Assembly: GCF_900241005.1 (NCBI RefSeq)
Contig: NZ_OEST01000007.1
Span: forward strand, 146,356 to 210,355
Reading direction: 5' to 3'
Length of the DNA: 64,000 bases
Source: Bacteroides cutis
GTDB taxonomy: Bacteria; Bacteroidota; Bacteroidia; Bacteroidales; Bacteroidaceae
Below the pieces are notes generated by a model. The model saw only the letters and a program-made list of their open reading frames with translations, ran no database searches and had not been told where the DNA came from. The stretch's first letter is position 1, and the number at the start of each line of letters is the position of its first letter. The position numbers were made by a program, and so were the translations under genes. This document shows positions 54,404-62,579 of this stretch, piece after piece.

Positions 54404-55525
54404 ATGCAGCAAATTATCAAAGGAATAGATAAATTGCCACAGATATTGAAGGATGTCAATTGCAAGAAACTCTTTCTCGTGGTTGATTCATCTTTCCCAT
54501 TCTTGAACATCAGGGATGCGATCGAGGCATTGGAAATGGAAAAGTTTTTTTTCTCAGGTTTTACTCCAAATCCTCTCTATGAGCAGGTTTGTAGGGGTAT
54601 AGATTTGTTAAAGACAGAAAAGTGTGATACAATCCTTGCAGTAGGAGGCGGCAGTGCTATTGATGTAGCAAAGTGCATCAAGTTGGCAGTACTTGCGAAA
54701 GAAGGAAATGATGCTATTATTCCTCCTTTGGTAAGCACTTGTGTTGAATGTGACGGTAGTAAATTGTCATTTATAGCTATACCAACGACAGCAGGTACTG
54801 GTAGTGAGAGCACACATAATGCAGTAATGTATTATGAGAATGCAAAGCAGACTGTCACTAATGATGGTGTATTGCCTGATTATGCACTACTAGAACCATC
54901 TGTATTGAAGACACTTCCTTTGTATCAGAAAAAGTGCACTATGATGGATGCACTTTGCCAGGGTATCGAATCTTGGTGGTCGGTTAACTCTACAGAAGAA
55001 AGCTATAAATATAGTCGTAAGACTATCGAACTGATTATGGCGAACTGGGAGAAGTATATCTTTGAAAATGATAACGAAGCATCTGCCAACATCATGCTGG
55101 CTGCAAATTATGGTGGTCGTGCTATAAATATCACTGCTACCACTGCAGCACATGCTATGAGTTATAAGATTACTTCACTCTATAAGTTTCCTCATGGACA
55201 TGCTGTTGCAGTATGCTTGCCAGAGATTTGGGAGTATATGATTGGAAATATGGATAAATGTATTGATAAGCGCGGTGCAGTATATCTCTTTGATATCTTT
55301 GGCTCTATTGCTAAGGCAATGGGAGCAGAGAATTCTAAGAGTGCAATTGCTGTCTTCCGTGAAATGATGAAGAGAATGGGGCTTGGAAATCCTTCTTTTG
55401 AGAAAAAGAACGAGGATATTGAGGTACTTTCTACTTCAGTCAATCCTGTGAGGTTGAAGAATAATCCCATTTTCTTGGAAAATGCAGTGATACGCAAATT
55501 ATATGAACAGATAGTAGAACAGTAA
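54404..55525 (+). CDS. Iron-type alcohol dehydrogenase, probable phosphonoacetaldehyde reductase
   Basis: Seen: NAD-binding GGGSAIDVAKCI near residue 80, PTTAGTGSESTHNAVMYY near 127, MDALCQGIESWW near 180, and metal-region AHAMSYKITSLYKFPHGHAVA near 250. The fold is the group III iron-type dehydrogenase family. The usual DALTHAIE metal motif has Gln where a His ligand is common. It sits directly after aepXY, like the PhpC-type reductases that make 2-hydroxyethylphosphonate from phosphonoacetaldehyde. An aepZ aminotransferase is absent. Six bases after aepY; 373 residues. Confidence 0.85.
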   Translation: MQQIIKGIDKLPQILKDVNCKKLFLVVDSSFPFLNIRDAIEALEMEKFFFSGFTPNPLYEQVCRGIDLLKTEKCDTILAVGGGSAIDVAKCIKLAVLAKEGNDAIIPPLVSTCVECDGSKLSFIAIPTTAGTGSESTHNAVMYYENAKQTVTNDGVLPDYALLEPSVLKTLPLYQKKCTMMDALCQGIESWWSVNSTEESYKYSRKTIELIMANWEKYIFENDNEASANIMLAANYGGRAINITATTAAHAMSYKITSLYKFPHGHAVAVCLPEIWEYMIGNMDKCIDKRGAVYLFDIFGSIAKAMGAENSKSAIAVFREMMKRMGLGNPSFEKKNEDIEVLSTSVNPVRLKNNPIFLENAVIRKLYEQIVEQ

Positions 55526-55566
55526 GAATTATTAAAAAAAAATAAACGTAAATATAATATTTGTTT

Positions 55567-56778
55567 ATGAAACATATACTATTTATTGCAAATTCTTGTT
55601 TGCCGGTGACAGGGCCTGAGAATATATGCAATGCACGTCAACTTGCTGTACTTAGTCAGAGTAAAGAGTTTAAAATCGATCTTGTAACAAGGCACGATAA
55701 TACTACTTATTATCCTAAGGAAGATATTGAGAAATATGGGATAAAACTCAATTCTCTGAATTTCGTAGATGTAGATAATACAATAAATATTAAAACTATT
55801 TGGCAACATTTCAGAGCATGGCTAAAATTCGGAGTTATTGAAGCGGGGTACCATTGGGCATTTGCTGCATTACCATTATGTGAGAAACTTGTAAAGGAGA
55901 ATAAATACGATTATATCGTATCAAAAAATGCTAGTAGCTTCCTTATAGCTTACTATCTTCAGAAAAAATATGGAATAAAGTGGATTGCATCATGGAATGA
56001 TCCTTTTCCCGCCTATCTCTGGATTGCCCCTTATGGCCATGGTAATAGTCCTGAAAATGTGAAGAAATGTATGCGGATTGTAAAGATTATGAAGAGAGCT
56101 GACGAATATCTTTATCCAAATGCCCGCCTTGCTAAATATGTAAACTCGTACGTGAACGCTGATGATAGAAATATTCATATTATTCCACACGTAATGATTG
56201 GTGAGCCTCAAAAATCCCTAAAAACAATATCAAGGCCTATTAAAATAATACATCCTGGCCAGTGTAATGCTCCTCGTCATGCTCGTTCATTGTTGCTAGC
56301 ATTAAAGGAACTGATCGAAGAAAAAAAAATGTCCAAGAATGATATATCCCTTACCTTCATGGGCAAAACAAATCCTGATGAAATGAAGTTAATTGAGGAA
56401 GAGCCTCTGAAGAATGTAGTAAATATGCGTGAACCTGTGTCGTATCATCAGAGTCTTAATGTTTTGGCAGAGTATGATATCGCATTGATTATCGAAGCTG
56501 CATGCAAAGAGGGAATCTTCCTCCCCACCAAGGTTTCTGACTTTATGATGGTAGGAATGAGGACGTTAGCTATCAGCCCTCGAGTTGGAGTTCTGTATGA
56601 TTTGTATGAGCAAGGTTATATATCGTATTATGGGGATGTCACAGATGTGAGATCAATAAAAGATGCTTTACTAAGGATTGTAGAAGATAGCCAGAAATCT
56701 AATTGGAATGAGTATACAGTCAAGGTACCAGAGATTTTTACTGCAGAATACGTAGTAAATGAATTTTTGAAATTTTAG
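55567..56778 (+). CDS. Glycosyltransferase, GT4-like
   Basis: Seen: N-terminal Rossmann half with KHILFIANSCLPVTGPENIC, YDYIVSKNASSF and WIASWNDPFPAYLWIAPYG; C-terminal half with IKIIHPGQCN, LTFMGKTNPDE, VSYHQSLNVLAEYDIALIIE, and GIFLPTKVSDFMMVGMRTLA. It looks like a GT-B retaining enzyme of the GT4 group. I use ATG MKHILF; a TTG two codons earlier is weaker. It is 403 residues. It lies between the phosphonate genes and licD, so it may belong to the same decoration. Confidence 0.85.
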   Translation: MKHILFIANSCLPVTGPENICNARQLAVLSQSKEFKIDLVTRHDNTTYYPKEDIEKYGIKLNSLNFVDVDNTINIKTIWQHFRAWLKFGVIEAGYHWAFAALPLCEKLVKENKYDYIVSKNASSFLIAYYLQKKYGIKWIASWNDPFPAYLWIAPYGHGNSPENVKKCMRIVKIMKRADEYLYPNARLAKYVNSYVNADDRNIHIIPHVMIGEPQKSLKTISRPIKIIHPGQCNAPRHARSLLLALKELIEEKKMSKNDISLTFMGKTNPDEMKLIEEEPLKNVVNMREPVSYHQSLNVLAEYDIALIIEAACKEGIFLPTKVSDFMMVGMRTLAISPRVGVLYDLYEQGYISYYGDVTDVRSIKDALLRIVEDSQKSNWNEYTVKVPEIFTAEYVVNEFLKF

Positions 56779-56791
56779 AAATAATCATGAT

Positions 56792-57526
56792 ATGTATAAT
56801 TTATCAGAAAAAGAACTTCATTTAATTCATGAAGGATTATTAGGGCTATTAAGAGTTTTTAGAGATGTATGTGAAAAAGAGAATATATGGTATTCTCTTG
56901 CATTTGGAACAGTTTTAGGAGCAGTGCGCCATAAGGGTTTTATACCATGGGATACTGATGCTGATGTTTATATTAAATTACCAGATGTTCACAAGTTTCG
57001 GGAGGCTTTTAAAAAACATCATCCAGATGGTGTCTTGATAAACGATAGGGAATCTAATCCTAAAAACACAAAGTCTCACGATATTATTTATTTTGAAAAG
57101 AAAACGTCATTTTCGGACTTGCATCTAGATATCTACCCTTTAGTAGGAGCTCCTGATGACCCAAAAGAGCAAAGAAAGTTTTGGAAAAAATGTCAAATCC
57201 TTGATAAAATTTTTAGATCAAAATATGTTAATGTCGCTGATTGTATTCCTAAAAATAAGCCAATAGTAACTGTTGTAAAATTTCTTGATCGTTTAATACC
57301 TGATAGTATTATTAAAGCAAATATTGATAAAAGAGAAAAGCAAAATGATTTTGAGTCATCAAATTATTGGTTTAGTCTTGTTGGGGCCTATGGACCTGTA
57401 GATAAGCATGTTTTCGATACTCGAGAACTTATGAAGTTTGAAAATGATGAATTTTATGTTCCAGGAAACTGGGATTTGTATTTGAAAACTTGCTATGGGG
57501 ATTATATGACGCCTAGAAAATACTAA
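56792..57526 (+). CDS. LicD-family phosphotransferase
   Basis: LicD proteins transfer phosphocholine, phosphoethanolamine or phosphonates from their CMP/CDP-activated form to glycans. Seen: WYSLAFGTVLGAVRHKGFIPW, then DTDADVYIKLPD, a nucleotidyltransferase-like metal site, HLDIYPLVGAP, and the C-terminal CYGDYMTPRKY typical of LicD ends. It is 244 residues. Its nearness to the CMP-phosphonate synthesis domain suggests it attaches the phosphonate. The nearest genes on either side are GT4 glycosyltransferases. Confidence 0.9.
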   Translation: MYNLSEKELHLIHEGLLGLLRVFRDVCEKENIWYSLAFGTVLGAVRHKGFIPWDTDADVYIKLPDVHKFREAFKKHHPDGVLINDRESNPKNTKSHDIIYFEKKTSFSDLHLDIYPLVGAPDDPKEQRKFWKKCQILDKIFRSKYVNVADCIPKNKPIVTVVKFLDRLIPDSIIKANIDKREKQNDFESSNYWFSLVGAYGPVDKHVFDTRELMKFENDEFYVPGNWDLYLKTCYGDYMTPRKY

Positions 57527-57536
57527 ATACATAAAT

Positions 57537-58616
57537 ATGAGAATAATGATTTTTGGAAGTCTGATAAGCACTCATTCTGCTAAATGGGTGAATAGCTTTG
57601 CTGCTCGTGGTCATCAGGTAATGCTTGTTAGTTATCCTATACAACAGAAAAAAAATATAGTCTTTGATAAATCTGTAATAGTTCATCCGTTGAGGTTCGG
57701 TGGTAAATTAGGCTATTATCTTAATGTACCAGAAGTAAGAAGGCTAAATAAATCATTTAAGCCAGATGTTGTTAATGTCCATTATGCATCTGGTTTTGGT
57801 ACATTAGCTCGATTAGCAGGATTACGACCTTTAGTCGTTTCTTGTTATGGGACAGATGTGTTTACTTATCCATTCCTAAATAGGTTTAATATGTACAATA
57901 TCCGTAAAAATCTTAATTATGCAGATGCTATAGGATGTACAAGTAATATAATGGCTGATCAAACACGTATGGTGCTTGGAAAGCCAGATCAAAAAATTAC
58001 GGTAACTCCTTTTGGAGTAAATATAAAGAATTGTGCACCAATGTCTTTTGAGAGAAAGGATGATAGACCTGTTATTGGTATTATCAAGTATCTTGAACCT
58101 ATATATGATATCCCTCTGCTTATAAACGCTTTTAATATAATTTATAAGGAGATGGAAAACAAACCTCTATTGAGAATTTATGGAGATGGTCGTCTTAGAG
58201 ATGAATTAATTGAATTGACCGTGCAATTAGGCATCAATGATTCTGTTATATTCATGGGACCTATTCCTAATACTGAGGTGCCAAAAGCATTGAGTGAAAT
58301 GGACATATTCGTGAATTGTTCTAAGAAGGAAAGTTTTGGCGTAAACATGGTTGAAGCAATGGCATGTGAGGTTCCTGTAGTAGCAACAGAAACTGCTGGC
58401 GCAAATGAAGTTATTGAGCAGAATGTAACAGGAATAGTTCTTAAAGATCGTAATCCGGAAACTATGGCAAACGCATTTAGAGAATTACTGTCTGATAAGG
58501 ATAGATGTAGAATAATGGGTAAAGCAGGCCGTGATAGAGTTCTACATTTTTATGATTGGGAAAAAAATGTCATAATCATGGAGAAGTTATATATATCATT
58601 GATTGCTAAGAAATAA
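57537..58616 (+). CDS. Glycosyltransferase family 4
   Basis: GT-B retaining glycosyltransferase. Seen: SLISTHSAKWVNSFAARGHQV at the N-terminus, DVVNVHYASGFGTLARLAGL near 75, GCTSNIMADQTRMVLGK, PFGVNIKNC, then RIYGDGRLRDELIELTVQLG near 213, FMGPIPNTEVP, and KKESFGVNMVEAMACEVPVV near 263 with the catalytic E(x7)E. It is 359 residues. Sugar specificity unknown. Confidence 0.93.
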   Translation: MRIMIFGSLISTHSAKWVNSFAARGHQVMLVSYPIQQKKNIVFDKSVIVHPLRFGGKLGYYLNVPEVRRLNKSFKPDVVNVHYASGFGTLARLAGLRPLVVSCYGTDVFTYPFLNRFNMYNIRKNLNYADAIGCTSNIMADQTRMVLGKPDQKITVTPFGVNIKNCAPMSFERKDDRPVIGIIKYLEPIYDIPLLINAFNIIYKEMENKPLLRIYGDGRLRDELIELTVQLGINDSVIFMGPIPNTEVPKALSEMDIFVNCSKKESFGVNMVEAMACEVPVVATETAGANEVIEQNVTGIVLKDRNPETMANAFRELLSDKDRCRIMGKAGRDRVLHFYDWEKNVIIMEKLYISLIAKK

Positions 58617-58625
58617 CTCTTATTG

Positions 58626-59639
58626 ATGAGTTTTTTAAATTATTTATTTAGGCTACTGAAGGAGGTAAAAAATCCACCTTTATTTTTATATCATCTATTT
58701 CATTTTGCAAATATAAATATACCTTTATTTTTATCAAGAATAATAGGAAAGAGAAATCGTTCTGATTATTTGAAAGATAATATTGAGGATGTATTATTTT
58801 ATACATATGATGGCTCATGTCAGGTTGTTCATCCTGACATGACTGTTTTTGGCGAGAAATGTGTTGTCGTTTTTACTCCTTATCCTTACGGAATGGAGGA
58901 GTACGAAAATCCTTGTTTATATATAGGTGATTCTCTTGAATCTCTTGAAGAAATCCTTGTGCCATTAGATGTTCAAGCTGAACACAAACGGGGATACCAC
59001 ATGTCTGATCCAAGTATTGCTTCGTTCAAAGATTCTATTTATTGTGTGTATCGTGATACAATAAATACCCGAGATTTCATTTATTTGAAAAAAATCAAAT
59101 GTAATGATGGTAGTTATATTGTATCAGATAGAGTATTGTTGATACATAAAACTGACGAATATGTTCTTTCTCCTGCTATTTTACTTGATGCAAATTTGAT
59201 CTATATGTATCATGTCAAAACAGATAAGCATGAATCTCAATTAATACTGAATACCTTCGATCGTACGACATATATCCATCATCAAACATATGATGTTACC
59301 ATTATAGATGCTCCCGAGGAATATTATCTTTGGCATATTGGAATTTCATCTGATAATGATCAGGATAAGGTTGTTGATAGTGATTGTCGACTGAAAGGCT
59401 TATTTTTATATATAAGTCAATCTAATAATAAATTGTTTAGGCTTTTTATGACTCAGAACACAGCTGGTGATTTGTTAAGCTGGAAAATAATTAAAGAAGT
59501 AAATATTCCAAGAGAAATCAAGGACGTTATGAAATTTCCGTATAAATCATGTTTTGAACCATGTACAGGAAAGATACTATTAAGTTTTAGAGATTTTAAG
59601 GATCGTAATAGATTGGCTTTGATTGATTGCGATAGATAA
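58626..59639 (+). CDS. Beta-propeller glycosidase-like protein, unknown role
   Basis: 337 residues, starting with ATG MSFLNYLF (an in-frame TTG one codon upstream is dismissed). Seen: VVHPDMTVFGEKCVVVFTPYP, then YENPCLYIGDSLESLEEILVP, YHMSDPSIASFKDSIYCVYR, YLWHIGISSD, and CFEPCTGKILLSFRD. The spacing of HPD-, SDPS- and ENP-type motifs suggests a five-bladed propeller of the GH43/GH32 kind, with no signal peptide. Such proteins occur in many capsule loci; a polysaccharide-acting or -binding role is a guess. Confidence 0.65.
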   Translation: MSFLNYLFRLLKEVKNPPLFLYHLFHFANINIPLFLSRIIGKRNRSDYLKDNIEDVLFYTYDGSCQVVHPDMTVFGEKCVVVFTPYPYGMEEYENPCLYIGDSLESLEEILVPLDVQAEHKRGYHMSDPSIASFKDSIYCVYRDTINTRDFIYLKKIKCNDGSYIVSDRVLLIHKTDEYVLSPAILLDANLIYMYHVKTDKHESQLILNTFDRTTYIHHQTYDVTIIDAPEEYYLWHIGISSDNDQDKVVDSDCRLKGLFLYISQSNNKLFRLFMTQNTAGDLLSWKIIKEVNIPREIKDVMKFPYKSCFEPCTGKILLSFRDFKDRNRLALIDCDR

Positions 59640-59683
59640 AATTCGGATTTGAGAAAATAATACAAAAAATAAAATTTAATAAA

Positions 59684-60439
59684 ATGATCAACGTTGGAAT
59701 TATCGGTTGTGGCTTCGTAGGTGGAGCACTGAAGGATTGGCTAGAACACAACAATCCAGAGTGTAAATTATTCATCAGTGACCCTCCTAAGGGATACAAT
59801 GATGATTTGAGTAATATTGATATCGCATTTCTGCAGATACATGTACCTACAGAAGATAATGGTACACAGGATTTGACTCTTATGAAAGAGTTGATTACAA
59901 ACCTCCCAGATGTGCCAGTATTCGTACGTACTACTATTCTGCCAGGTACAAGTGATATGCTTTCTCGTGAAACAGGACATAAAGTTCACTATATGCCAGA
60001 GTTCCTTACGGAACGTACACATATTGAGGATTTTAAGAAACAAACTATGGTATTTACAGGTGCTCATGAGTTGCTTACTAAGATCTTTGTCGGCAAAAGG
60101 TTTACAGTAATGACACCCTTAGAGGCTGAGTTGACAAAGTACATGCATAACGTATTCGGTGCTTATAAGGTAACATACTTCAATGCTTGCCGTGAATATT
60201 GTGAACAGATGGGGGCTGACTGGCGTAATGTACATACAGGTGTTCTTCTCTCTGGTTATATTAACGATACTCATACTTATGTCCCTGGTCCTGATGGAAA
60301 GTTTGGATATGGCGGTAAGTGCTTCCCTAAGGACGTCAATGCATTTGCAAAGATGACAAAGGGCACATCTCTTGGTACTCTTTTAGAGCACCTGCATGAA
60401 CTGAATGTACACTTCAGAGGTGTGGAGGAGCATATTTAA
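59684..60439 (+). CDS. UDP-sugar dehydrogenase-like protein, C-terminal domain missing
   Basis: Seen: NAD-binding VGIIGCGFVGGALKDWLE, ISDPPKGYND, IDIAFLQIHVPTE, FVRTTILPGTSD, MPEFLTERTHIEDF with the family Glu, AELTKYMHNVFGAYKVTYFN, and GPDGKFGYGGKCFPKD with the catalytic Cys. The two N-terminal domains of a UDP-glucose/UDP-ManNAc dehydrogenase are complete, but at 251 residues the C-terminal UDP-binding domain (about 140 residues) is absent. Possibly a distinct short family in Bacteroides. It might oxidise UDP-ManNAc made by WecB. Confidence 0.85.
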   Translation: MINVGIIGCGFVGGALKDWLEHNNPECKLFISDPPKGYNDDLSNIDIAFLQIHVPTEDNGTQDLTLMKELITNLPDVPVFVRTTILPGTSDMLSRETGHKVHYMPEFLTERTHIEDFKKQTMVFTGAHELLTKIFVGKRFTVMTPLEAELTKYMHNVFGAYKVTYFNACREYCEQMGADWRNVHTGVLLSGYINDTHTYVPGPDGKFGYGGKCFPKDVNAFAKMTKGTSLGTLLEHLHELNVHFRGVEEHI

Positions 60440-60451
60440 ATTTTCATATAC

Positions 60452-60506
60452 TTCGTATTACGTATAGGTTAGTCGGTATTGTAATACGAACTTAGAATTC
60501 TAAGTT
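60452..60506. repeat. Inverted repeat and adjacent palindrome
   Basis: TTCGTATTAC and GTAATACGAA are perfect inverses 19 bases apart, directly followed by the 18-base palindrome AACTTAGAATTCTAAGTT. Possibly the terminator of the dehydrogenase gene or a recombination scar next to the acyltransferase fragment. Confidence 0.55.
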
Positions 60507-60513
60507 ATTTAGA

Positions 60514-60639
60514 ATGAATGTATTTGTTAATCAAACAAGTAAAGGATAGAGAGAAATTTATATTGATATTTTAAGGGCAATAGCTATTCTTCTTCTTATT
60601 TGTCTGTCCATAGTCATAGGGGTTGGATGCTTATATTAG
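60514..60639 (+). pseudogene. N-terminal scrap of an acyltransferase 3 gene
   Basis: ATG gives MNVFVNQTSKG, an in-frame TAG, then REIYIDILRAIAILLLICLS before a stop. This matches the first helix of acyltransferase 3 proteins ('xDxLRxxAILLVIxxH'). The rest of the gene is gone. Confidence 0.65.
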
Positions 60640-60654
60640 TTCAATTTATTATAT

Positions 60655-61644
60655 ATGCTTTCAGTAATAGTACCAATTTATAATGAAGAAAGATATATTG
60701 CAAAATGTATAGATAGTATGCTGGAGCAAGATTATCCCAAAGATGACCTTGAGATAATTCTTGTAGATGGTATGAGCAAAGATAAAACTCGTGAAATTGT
60801 TGCGATATATACGGAGAAATATCCTTTTATTCACTTAATAGATAATCCTAATCGCATTGCTCCATGGGCAATGAACCTCGGGATTAAGGAGGCCAAAGGT
60901 GATGTAATCATGCGACTGGATGCTCATGCAACTTATGAGAGAAATTATTTCTCTTCATTGGCATACGGTCTTTCAAAATATGGAGCGGATAATATCGGAG
61001 CTGTTTGTAAAACTGATGTATTAAACAAGACACCAAAGACACTTGCCATTAGAGAAGTTTTGAGTAATAAGTTTGGTGTTGGCAATTCTGTATTCCGTAC
61101 TGGTATTCAAGGGGTACAGGAGGTGGAAACCGTACCTTTCGGATGTTGGAAACGCGGAGTGTTTGATAAATATGGATATTATGATGTTCGACTTGTACGA
61201 AATCAGGATATTGAATTGAATAAACGTATTTTCCATGGAGGGGGTAAGATTGTTATCATACCGGATACCTATAGTACATATCTTGCTCGTGAAACTTATT
61301 CAAAGTTAGCTAAGAACAATTTTGGTAATGGTAAATGGAACATTTTAACGGTATTCTACACGGGTGAATTAAAGTCATTATCAATCCGTCATTTTGTGCC
61401 ATTAGGATTTGTCCTAGGTTTGTTTTTACCTTTGATTGCTGGTATCTTTTGGTGTCCTGCTTTATTCGTAACAATTGCTGTATTATTGATGTACATATTG
61501 GCACTTGGTTCAGTTTGTGCTAAGCTTGCAATTAGTAAAAAATTGAATTTCTTTTATTTACTAACATCTTTCACTGTACTGCATGTATCATACGGATGGG
61601 GGGCTTTGATGGCATTACTTAAGTTGCCATTTATGAAAAAGTAG
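60655..61644 (+). CDS. Glycosyltransferase family 2 with C-terminal membrane helices
   Basis: Seen: LSVIVPIYNEERYIAKCID, LEIILVDGMSKDKTREI, APWAMNLGIKEAKGDVIMRLDAHAT with the DxD-like Asp, VPFGCWKRGVFDKYG, VRNQDIELNKR, then two or three transmembrane helices at about 245-315. Similar to ExoA-type glucosyltransferases. It is 329 residues. The sugar is unknown. Confidence 0.92.
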   Translation: MLSVIVPIYNEERYIAKCIDSMLEQDYPKDDLEIILVDGMSKDKTREIVAIYTEKYPFIHLIDNPNRIAPWAMNLGIKEAKGDVIMRLDAHATYERNYFSSLAYGLSKYGADNIGAVCKTDVLNKTPKTLAIREVLSNKFGVGNSVFRTGIQGVQEVETVPFGCWKRGVFDKYGYYDVRLVRNQDIELNKRIFHGGGKIVIIPDTYSTYLARETYSKLAKNNFGNGKWNILTVFYTGELKSLSIRHFVPLGFVLGLFLPLIAGIFWCPALFVTIAVLLMYILALGSVCAKLAISKKLNFFYLLTSFTVLHVSYGWGALMALLKLPFMKK

Positions 61645-61751
61645 ATATAACTATATAGGGGGGCACTTCGGTCTAAAACGCTCCAAAATGTGGGCTAATT
61701 TTAGAACATGGGACTGAACCCCTTAATAAATTGATAAAAGGATAGACTTTT

Positions 61752-62468
61752 GTGATTTTAAAATGGACTTTTGACCGTTTGGTAGCTTTGGTTGGTTTAC
61801 TGTTTTTGTGGCCTGTATTGTTAGTGGTTGCTATAATGGTGAAAGTGAAGATGCCGGGAGGACCTATATTTTTTGTACAGAAACGTGTGGGAAAGGGAGG
61901 AAAGTTTTTCAATTGTCACAAGTTCCGTACGATGACTGTGAAACATAATGGTTCAACGGTATCTGTTGCTGGTGATTCGCGCATCACTCCGTTTGGTGTT
62001 ACACTTCGGCATTATAAGTTAGATGAACTACCTGGATTATGGGATGTGTTAATAGGAAATATGTCGTTTGTTGGCCCTCGTCCTGATGTACCGGGATATG
62101 CGGATAAACTGATAGACGATGACCGTGATGTTTTGAAGTTACGTCCAGGTATTACTGGACCCGCCACATTGAAGTACCGATTGGAGGATGAGATGATTGC
62201 GGACTTCATGAAGGATTTTAGAAATATGAATTATCAAGAATTGATTATGCATTATCCGTTAATTAAGATTTCTAGTACGGATTGGATGGCTTTGATGGAT
62301 AAGAATGATCAGGCTGTGGCAGTGTGGTATAATGATAACGTGATCTATCCGGACAAGGTACGCCTGAACTGTTATTACTATCGCCATTATTCTTTTTTGA
62401 AAGATATCAAGATGATATTTGCCACGATATTAGGATTTAAGGTTCAGTTTGCAGGAGAGGAAGTATAA
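61752..62468 (+). CDS. Initiating undecaprenyl-phosphate sugar phosphotransferase (WcfS-like)
   Basis: Transfers the first sugar 1-phosphate to undecaprenyl phosphate at the inner membrane. Seen: one N-terminal helix (RLVALVGLLFLWPVLLVVAI), then VQKRVGKGGKFFNCHKFRTM, LRHYKLDELPGLWDVLIGNM and SFVGPRPDVPGYADKL. It lacks the extra N-terminal helices of WcaJ, so it is a PglC/WcfS-type monotopic enzyme, 238 residues. GTG is the only plausible start. It is paired with the aminotransferase as wcfR/wcfS are at the end of the B. fragilis PSA locus, which suggests a 4-amino-6-deoxy-N-acetylhexosamine as first sugar. Confidence 0.92.
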   Translation: MILKWTFDRLVALVGLLFLWPVLLVVAIMVKVKMPGGPIFFVQKRVGKGGKFFNCHKFRTMTVKHNGSTVSVAGDSRITPFGVTLRHYKLDELPGLWDVLIGNMSFVGPRPDVPGYADKLIDDDRDVLKLRPGITGPATLKYRLEDEMIADFMKDFRNMNYQELIMHYPLIKISSTDWMALMDKNDQAVAVWYNDNVIYPDKVRLNCYYYRHYSFLKDIKMIFATILGFKVQFAGEEV

Positions 62469-62579
62469 GGCTTTGGCGTGTTATTTAAACTGCTTAAAAT
62501 AAGCCGAGGATATCTTAATTTTAGTTTCTACTTATAGTTATTTTTTTATCATTATAGTTTTATAAATCACATATATTTT

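Noticed and set aside
61645..61751. A regulatory RNA between the GT2 gene and the initiating transferase
   Set aside because: A G-rich run and ACTGAACCCC are present, but there is no stable stem; the stretch is probably only spacer with the GTG start's leader.
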